From the NCBI RefSeq assembly GCF_024139115.2, contig NW_026942646.1, forward strand, positions 233,912-297,911: DNA of 64,000 nt, given 5' to 3'. Each line of letters begins with the position of its first letter. Position 1 is the first letter of the stretch. Made by a program: the position numbers and the translations under genes. The notes below the pieces were generated by a model that worked only from the letters and a program-made list of their open reading frames with translations, did no database searches and had not been told where the DNA came from. Source of the DNA: Armigeres subalbatus (lineage: Eukaryota; Arthropoda; Insecta; Diptera; Culicidae). Of this stretch, positions 57,249 through 64,000 are shown in pieces.

Positions 57249-59570
57249 TGTAACGGTCAGAATTTTGTAAATAGTAAATGTGTTTCTGTTTATATGTGAA
57301 TGAGCGAAAATGCCATTCAAAATGTTTTAAATGTTTAACTGTCCCTTAGCATAGGCAACAAGCCATAAATTTTTGCCCAATCTTTCCTTAGGCGAGTTTA
57401 GTTGTCGCCTCGAAAGGTTGGAAAGAGACGGCAGCAGGTCCAGCGTACCGAATTATCCTTCGGAATTGTGCAATCACGAATGTGCACGAAGAAATTTCGG
57501 GAAATGGCGAATCTCAGGATTGTCCGGGATTCACTTTCCTTAATCTGAGGGAACATAGATTCTGCCATTTCGTCTGTGAACAGCCAGTGTATAGGAAGTG
57601 TGCGCGTTTGTTAGTTTATTCGTTTGTCTAATAAGTATGTTAAATAGAGTGACGTTAAGTGCATAAGATTAATTAAATATTTGTTCGTCCTTAGATTAGT
57701 AGTAAAGTGTGCGTAGCCAGGATTTGTGTGCGATAGTTAAGATAAAGCCAACGATATAAGGTAATGTGCTCGATATGTGCTGTACTGTGCTTGTGCTTAG
57801 TGTTCTGTTTAGCCGTTTGGCTATTTTCATTCGCAGCAATCAGACTCGCACCCAAGCGTGCGAATTTCCTCCCCTCCACGGACGAAAGCATTCCCAGCAA
57901 CCGTCAACCCGCTGGAAGCCGGACGATCCGCCAACATATCGTCCGGGCGAGGCCCAGGGGACCTCCACTTGGACAGGGTCTGTAAATCGGTCCGCTTCAG
58001 CCATCGTCAACAGCCATCGCGATCTGCCACCGCGTGTCGCCATCGCTGCATCGCCGCTGCTAGAGCGGGCAAGCCAACCGCCATCGTCCAAGCAGGCGCT
58101 TGGCGTCATCGTCGCCGCTCGAGACGGGCACATTGACCTGCCCGTAGGTCAACGACTGGGCCGGTAAGCCATCAGAATCCGGTGAGTCCATCCAGTGGAA
58201 GTTTTTCTTTTTGTGGAGTGGGGCGTCCGCTGAGGGCGCCTCGGAGTTGTTGTTTTTTGTCCAGTCAAAAGACTGAAGGAATGTGCCCATAAAGCCATTC
58301 ACAAAATTGGTGACACCGTGAAGCGTGCGTGACGAATTGCCGCCGCTAGAACTTCTTGTCACCAGGAGCGCAGACTAGCCCACCAATGCGCTGCTAGAAA
58401 AGTGACGTCACATCAAGAACACAAATAGCACGTGAGCACAAGAGAGTTAGACAGGGAGAGAACAAGCACACATAGTAGGGACAGAGAAGAGAGGACGAAC
58501 ACAAAACCAAACATGAATGAGAAAATCTAAAATGTAAGAATCAAACCAAATACCGTGGATAATCAAAATTCGGACACACTCAAATTTCGGACGCTTGAAT
58601 TCGTATGGGAAATTTTCTGAAATATTTCATAGAAATGTTTCGTCAGGTTGGAACGGAAGGACTAATAGTTTTTGCTTGTTTTAGTATATTTACATTTTAA
58701 TAAGACATGTTAAAACAATGCGACGAAATATTTAAAAGACAGTCTGAGCTGTGCAGTGAGAATTGCTTTTAATAATTCTTCCCGGTACTGTGTAATCAGG
58801 TGTCCGAAGTTTGAATCTTTGTGTCCGAAATATAAATCCAACCCCGCCGGTGTCCGAGGTTTAAATCAAACAGAAGCCGGACATTTTCATAAATTGCAAA
58901 CATTCTTTGCAATATTCTGCACGTATTAAATACGTAGTTCAAAATTGAATACTGTACTCAGTGATTGCAATGGTGATTTAAACGGTTTGATTTAAAATGC
59001 GAGTTAACAGGATGATTGTATATCAGAAAGTGCTTAAGCGTCCGAAGTTTGAGTTTGCACGGTACATGTAATCGAAAAGCTAAATATGTCTCTCTTATAA
59101 TAAATGTAGTTCTGTCCCCAATCCCCTGCTGTTTAGTTGATTTCATGTATTGTACGTCACGTCGCGTTTGTTGTTTTCGAGTCCCGTCCTCCACCGTATG
59201 GGAGTGTGACGTAGGGGGCAGTCAGACCACCTCCTATCTGTTGTTTGTTGCGCGACGATCGGTGGATCTCCGATGATGAGATGTTGCGAGCAGCATAGCC
59301 TGTTGCATCGCATTTGAGTATGGGTGGATCCCTTACCGGATTCTCTGAGTGCCTTCTGGTTGTATGAGGAAGTTGCGATAATTAGGGTAAACCCGTTCGG
59401 TCGTTGGTTCGCTAGCTAGCTGAAACGATCTGTAAAATTCCTTTCGAGGAGATTAAATGGACTCGCCCTAAGGAGAGTCTCGTCCGGGCAATAAATCAGC
59501 ACACGTGGTCTCCCCCGTGGAGTGGCGCTTAAGCCACGTGTTTAAGGGCGGATCGGCCCTGCTAGCTACA
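57249..59570. mobile_element. LTR-type insertion (solo LTR or internally deleted element)
   Basis: It starts TGTAACGG and ends GCTACA, so it has TG...CA ends, and is flanked by the 5-bp duplication GACTC (57244-57248 and 59571-59575). The duplicated host sequence reads on perfectly once it is removed. No terminal direct repeats are visible inside, so it is either a solo LTR of about 1.8 kb plus a nested 514-bp MITE, or a deletion derivative. A polyadenylation-like GCAATAAATC lies at 59500. The GC-rich part 57840-58380 has overlapping frames without known domains; TTGGTGACACCGTGAAG at 58307 resembles a primer-binding region. BEL/Pao, Copia and Gypsy all remain possible. Confidence 0.7.
58551..59064. 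mobile_element. 514-bp TA-flanked MITE nested in the LTR-type insertion
   Basis: TACCGTGGATAATCAAAATT at the left and the complement of TACCGTGCAAACTCAAACTT at the right. Subterminal CTCAAATTTCGGACGCTTGA pairs with its counterpart. GTGTCCGAA words recur inside at 58799, 58820 and 58850. Non-coding. Confidence 0.7.
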
Positions 59571-59778
59571 GACTCTTGAAATTAAATGACCTGCTACAGC
59601 ATGATGCAAAGCGTGACAGAATAGTTCTCACATGATCGTCCGAAGCGAAATCCTACCTACTGCCGTCGGAGAATTGTCAACCTTCCCTATATCTGAATTA
59701 GGAGAGGTTGTCAAAACTTGAAGAAGTTGTTGTAAGTTGTCGAGCCAACGTTCCAGCTGATCAGCTGGATCGATGAGT
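59571..59778 (+). repeat. Remainder of copy 2 of the 231-bp duplication
   Basis: GACTC duplicate followed by TTGAAATTAAATGACCTGCT onward, matching 57013-57220 to GGATCGATGAGT. Confidence 0.9.
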
Positions 59779-59959
59779 GACTGACATGTCGCGTCTTTAT
59801 CTATCATCTACGGATTTGTCCTTGCTCCTTTCAGGCGTCGTGAAATATCGAAGAGGAAATTAATATCACCGGTTGTTGCGGGTTTCCTGCCATCGTCGGC
59901 CGGGAAGTCCTCCTGCACCCGCTTCTCATGTCTGCAGGCAGCAGCATTTGACTTAATCC

Positions 59960-61260
59960 CAGACCCGCTTTTAGCTCGGGCGACGAATCAAAACAGACCG
60001 TCCAGAAGATCCAGCTGTGAAGAAATCGTTCATTGAAGATCTTAGAACTCGGGTAGTGGATGTTCTGGAAGATGGCAGCGTAGAATATAGGTGGGCAGTG
60101 AAGAATGCTTTTATCGAAATCGGCGAGAAAAACTTGGGTGAGCGGCTCACTCAGCGAAAAGAATGGATTACAGATGTAACCTGACTGAAGATTGAGGAGC
60201 GTAGAGAAGCAAACGGTGAGGAAAGTGAAGAATCAGATAAGTAAAGTAGAGTCCGTCAACGGTATGTATTCCTGTAAGTGGGAGTCGGGCGCTACTGCAG
60301 ACAGGACAGGCGGGCATGGGTGGACTTCCTGACCGTGACCGATGAAGAAAGGATGGGTGCAGCAACCGGAGGTTTTTGCCTCAATTGCTCTTTGATTTGG
60401 ACAGCTGAATTGTTGGTTCGAGAATTTCGAATAGTGTCTTCAAGTCTCAGCCAGTGTTCTTCAAAAACCACCCAGTATTGGGTAGTTTTTGTATTGGCTA
60501 ATGATCACAAAACGCTATATTAAAGCTTGTCCACGTTAAATTTCGGACACTTAGGTACTGTCCAATTGATTTGTCGCCATTTTTATCAATTTGGGCGTGT
60601 TTAAAACATCTGAAAGCAGCACATAAAGCAGAAAGATTCAGCTGTCATGTAAATTGATCGTCTCAGTGGTTCGTGAATATTTTCAAAAATTGCCTGATGA
60701 GATGGGTGTTTGAAATTTAACGTGGACAGGCTTTAGTACTGCGACGCTCATTTATGCTGAGTGGGTTCAAAGGGCTGACCGTTTGCTTTTTTGCGGCGTC
60801 TAACCAAAGTCAGCAGGTACAGGTGGTTGAGTGTCAACGGGAACAGCCCCCCAAACTTTGCAGTAGCCGGACGATCGGAGGATTTAAATATATTTGGCAG
60901 TCTGATATCAGAATATAGCGAAATTGGGGTCGACATGGAACCACGAGCTGGGGATAACTTTGCGAGTTATCGAAATATTTGGAAACCCAACCGGATTGAT
61001 CCACGCACCAAAGTTCGAGTGTACCACACGATCTTGAAACGTGTTGAGTATATAGGCAAAGATAACGCAGATGATGTTTAAAATTTACAATTCGGACGAC
61101 CATTCAGTTGGATAGCATGTGCCGAGCAACATAAAAGCCATCAAATACCTATAAGATCTAACATCTACATATGTTTGAGAACATTGGTGGAAATGGGTAG
61201 GCCACATATTGCAAGGGAGTTTAGACGGAATTTGTAAGCAAGAGTCCCTGAATATGCGTG
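59960..61260 (+). pseudogene. Decayed non-LTR element: linker and RT C-terminal part
   Basis: 60090-60240 reads VKNAFIEIGEKNLGERLTQR, KEWITDVT and KIEERREAN, the linker between endonuclease and RT (...LG.R....K.WITxET...I.ER). 60890-61080 reads DLNIFGSLISEYSEIGVDME and NIWKPNRIDPRTKVRVYHT, the blocks after the YxDD box. 61190-61260 has a WVGH-like word. The RT core is missing between them, and a MITE sits in the gap. Confidence 0.6.
60521..60735. mobile_element. 215-bp TA-flanked MITE
   Basis: TAAAGCTTGTCCACGTTAAA (then TTTC) at the left; the right end is the complement of TAAAGCCTGTCCACGTTAAA. One mismatch in 24 bp. TA at each end. Confidence 0.85.
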
Positions 61261-61836
61261 ACCTGATAGGATATATAATATTTATGCCGATAGAGCAAGT
61301 AAATGTTTGCAAAAATAAAAATAAGAATGATAAATAAAGTAGAAATTATTTTACTGAATAATCTATTCGAATGAGCGCTCAATTTTCTCAGACCAATAAT
61401 GATTGTCAATGAGGCATTATTCCGAATTGTTATCAATGACGATGCGCTATAAAAAATATACTTAGGCTGCACGTGTAAGTATGAGTGAGTCAAGGAAAGA
61501 AAACGAACTGTGGATTGCTGAGGATTATGAAGTTTAAAAGTAGGAGATAGGAGGAAAAGAAAACTAGCGAGAGCTTGCGTTTGTTAGTGTGTATGTTTGT
61601 GAATGTGAATGAGTTTGATCCGGGCTGAAGAATAACAAATTGCTCTTCATTCAAACTATTTTGGTGAACTTATGTGCCCTACAGGAAGAATAGATTCCGA
61701 TCTATCTGGTAGTTACGTCAGTTGTACCAAATATGCAGAATTAAGAGAGTATTAGCCGTTTCAAATTTCAAGGTCAAATAGAGTTACGCCTATTTGAAAA
61801 AAGTTCCTAGCAATCTTCAATTGCCTGGTCATTCTG
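61261..61836. other. AT-rich spacer
   Basis: Nothing recognised. Confidence 0.35.
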
Positions 61837-62167
61837 CACGGTTAGAAAAAAGTACCTAATATTAAGTACTTTTCACTCAAATCGGGGGTTCAGTGTGAGA
61901 ACCCAAAATTAAGTAATTCTTCCTTGAAATTAGGTAAAATTCACTTAATATTAAGTAAAATATACTTAATTTTAAATAGAAACTAACCAAAAGTTAGGTA
62001 AATTTCACTTAACTTTTGTAAACATGAGATTACTCAACGTTGGGTTCCCACACTTTAATGCCCTTGTTGAGCGGTTTTGCTCTTCATTTTATGACAACAA
62101 AAGGAAGAGGGAGGGAGATGCAAGAGAAAAAAAAGTACCTAAAATTAGGTACTTTTTTCTAACCGTG
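61837..62167. mobile_element. 331-bp inverted-repeat element (CACGGTTAGAAAAAAGTACC)
   Basis: CACGGTTAGAAAAAAGTACC and onward (TAATATTAAGTACTTTT) is mirrored by the complement of CACGGTTAGAAAAAAGTACC at the right. The interior repeats TAGGTAAA/TTAAGTAA words. No clear duplication. Class uncertain. Confidence 0.75.
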
Positions 62168-62436
62168 TGTGAACGATCTTTGGTCCGAACTGACGCGTTT
62201 AAAATTTGTTTTCCGTTTGTAAATTCGCGGATACGACAGGAGGGTGTTTGTAAGAGTCATTAGGAAAAGTGGGAGGGTGTGGAGGGAGGAGTTCTATCTA
62301 GAAAACGAACTATTCAATGTACCTTCTGAACACTTGAACCGATTTTAACTAAACTTGGCACAAATATTCTTTATCCTGAGTAGAACCTCTTAACCGATTT
62401 CAACCAAATTTGAGACACATGTTTTATGTTATAAGG
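62168..62436. other. Spacer with ACCGATTTCAACCAAATTTG-type words
   Basis: ACCGATTTTAACTAAACTTG (62338) and ACCGATTTCAACCAAATTTG (62393) are a short direct repeat of a kind seen in Helitron-like dispersed families. Ends not defined. Confidence 0.3.
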
Positions 62437-63930
62437 CAGCGGTTCTCAACCTGGGGTACATGTACCCCTGGGGGTACCTTCGTTGGCCCCAGGGGGTACC
62501 TCGGACAAGAATGCGTAATGGCGGCTGTATTACAATTTCAACCAAAACTTATTGATAAAGTTTTGATAATTGTGTATTCTTTTTATTTCAAAACTATGTT
62601 TTGTACATAAACAAAAGCATATTGAATGCTGCCCTCCTAATTTAGCACAGTATATGAAGGCCTGTGCGACACAAAATCAATTCGACAAAACGTTGAATGA
62701 GCAAATTAAAAAAAAAAACTTTAGTGTAATCTACCTATTCGAAACAACATATTGCATAATATGTTAACAACATGCTTCTGGAATTAAATCTAGAGCCTGA
62801 AGGTACGGAAGCCTCATTTGAGAGGCATTAAGGCTTTTTTTTGGAAGCATTCTTTTACGCTTCTCGGAAGCTTCAATCCAAGCAGCTCGAAGTCACCTTT
62901 CAAGAGACTCGGAAGTTTCTATTCAAGATTTTTGGAAGCATCTTTTTGAGTGGCTAGAAAGTCGCCTTTTAAAAGGTTCGAAAGTTTCCCTGCAAAATGC
63001 TCGGAAGCCTCCCTTCAAGAGACTCGGAAGCCTCCTTTAAAGTCGCTCGAAAGGCTCATCTCAGGAGGCTTGGAAGGCTGCTGTCAAGCAGGGCGAGAGG
63101 CAGCTTTCAAGAGGCTCGGAAGCTTGGTTTTAAGAAGCTCGGAATTCTTCTTTCAAGGGGCTTGGAAGCGCACTTTCAAAATGCTCAGGAGCCTCCTTTC
63201 AAGTGGCTCAAAAGCTGCCTTTAATAAGGCTCTAAAGCCTCAAGATGCTCGGGAGCATCCCTTCAAGATACTTGGAAGCATCCTCTCAAAACGAGCGATG
63301 CCTACTTTCAAGAGGCTCGTAAGCTTCCTTCCAAGAGGCTCTTGAGTCTCCTTTCAAGAGGCTCGAAAACTTCCCTCCGACAGACTTGGAGTTCTCTTTT
63401 CAAGAGTTTTGGAAGCATTCTTTCAAGAGGCTCAGAAGCATCGTTTTAAGATGCTCAGAAGCCTCCTTTCGAGAGGTTTTGTAGCATTCCTTCAATAGAC
63501 TCGAAAGCTTTACTTCAAGAGGCTCGAAATTCTTCTTTCAAGAGGCTTGGTAGCGAACTTTCAAGGGGCTCATAAACCTGCTTGTAAGTGGCTCGAAAGC
63601 TGCTTTCAAGAGGCACTGCAGTCTCTCTTCAAGAGCATCGGAAGCCTCCTATGAAGAGCCTCTGAAGTCCCTTTTAAAGAACTCGAGAGCCGCCTTTTAA
63701 AAGACTCGGAAGCCTCCCTTCAACAGGCTTGGAAGCCTCCTTTCAAGATGCTCGGAAGCCTCTTTTCAAGAGGCTGGGAAGCTTCCGTTGGAGAGGTTCG
63801 GAATTATTCTTTAAAAAAGCTCAGAAGCCTCATTTTAAGTGGCTCGAAAACCACCTTTCAAGAGACTCAGAAGCCTTCTTATAATAGGCTTGAAAGCCTT
63901 CCTTCAAGATGCTCGGAAGCCTCCAATAGT
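62437..63930 (+). mobile_element. hAT-like element with 23-bp minisatellite, left part
   Basis: It starts CAGCGGTTCTCAACCTGGGG at 62437 after TTATAAGG. The subterminal palindromic GTACATGTACCCC and the next about 300 bp match the complement of 52900-53203. From 62800 onward a diverged array of the 23-bp unit (GGAAGCCTCCTTTCAAGAGG) runs to about 63925. The right terminal repeat is not seen before the window ends. Frames of 131 and 75 codons here are repeat artefacts. Confidence 0.8.
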
Positions 63931-64000
63931 CAAAAAGTTTTGCAGGAATCTTGATGTATACATTTACTTTGAATTGTTTCAGTCAACTTCATGGAGAGTC

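Noticed and set aside
57766..58167. 133-codon frame as LTR-element gag
   Set aside because: No zinc knuckle or other gag motif, and several overlapping frames on both strands are equally open in this GC-rich stretch.

Overview
The window looks like non-coding genomic DNA from a culicine mosquito, most likely Aedes. The reasons are a tRNA-derived SINE closely resembling Feilai, Jockey- and RTE-type non-LTR remnants of the kind common in Aedes, hAT and TA-flanked MITEs, AT-rich spacers and long simple-sequence blocks. I found no intact multi-exon gene. The only candidate host coding piece is a short exon-like segment at 54137-54221, bounded by good splice signals and containing an ATG in a fair context. 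The rest is mobile-element debris, tandem repeats and unassigned spacer. The largest open frames (988, 508 and 332 codons) are by-products of tandem repeats that lack stop codons.

Layout. 1-8200 holds the 3' tail of a Jockey element, AT-rich spacer, a GC-rich island (2690-3290) and several small inverted-repeat elements. 8215-12180 is a broken Jockey element (ORF1 with zinc knuckles, then scraps of ORF2) split by a 1.8-kb polypyrimidine composite repeat (9437-11300). The same composite recurs at 17428-18720, again inside a Jockey-type RT remnant. 18721-24420 is mainly unique-looking spacer. 24421-29113 is a large foldback element: outer inverted arms of about 420 bp, tandem 143-bp units inside both arms, and a loop built from inverted RT fragments plus a piece of Tc1-like transposase. 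A poly(A) retroposon has inserted into its left arm with a 13-bp target-site duplication. 30800-31085 is the SINE, with an 18-bp duplication.

32460-33542, 49456-53203 and 62437-63930 are three members of one hAT-like family (ends CAGCGGTTCTCAACC) carrying a 23-bp minisatellite. In the middle member the array has grown to about 3.3 kb. 41660-43935 is a cluster of MITEs. 44940-46290 is a 150-bp tandem array, probably related to the foldback repeats, interrupted by a 393-bp hAT-type MITE. 46590-48790 is a 12/24-bp minisatellite that changes strand in the middle. 56992-59778 is a 231-bp tandem duplication whose second copy holds a 2.3-kb LTR-type insertion, itself hit by a MITE. 59960-61260 is a decayed non-LTR element.

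Nothing here forms an operon or pathway. The interest lies in nesting order, in tandem repeats carried by transposons, and in composite foldback structures. All family names rest on recognised motifs and sequence ends, not on database searches.
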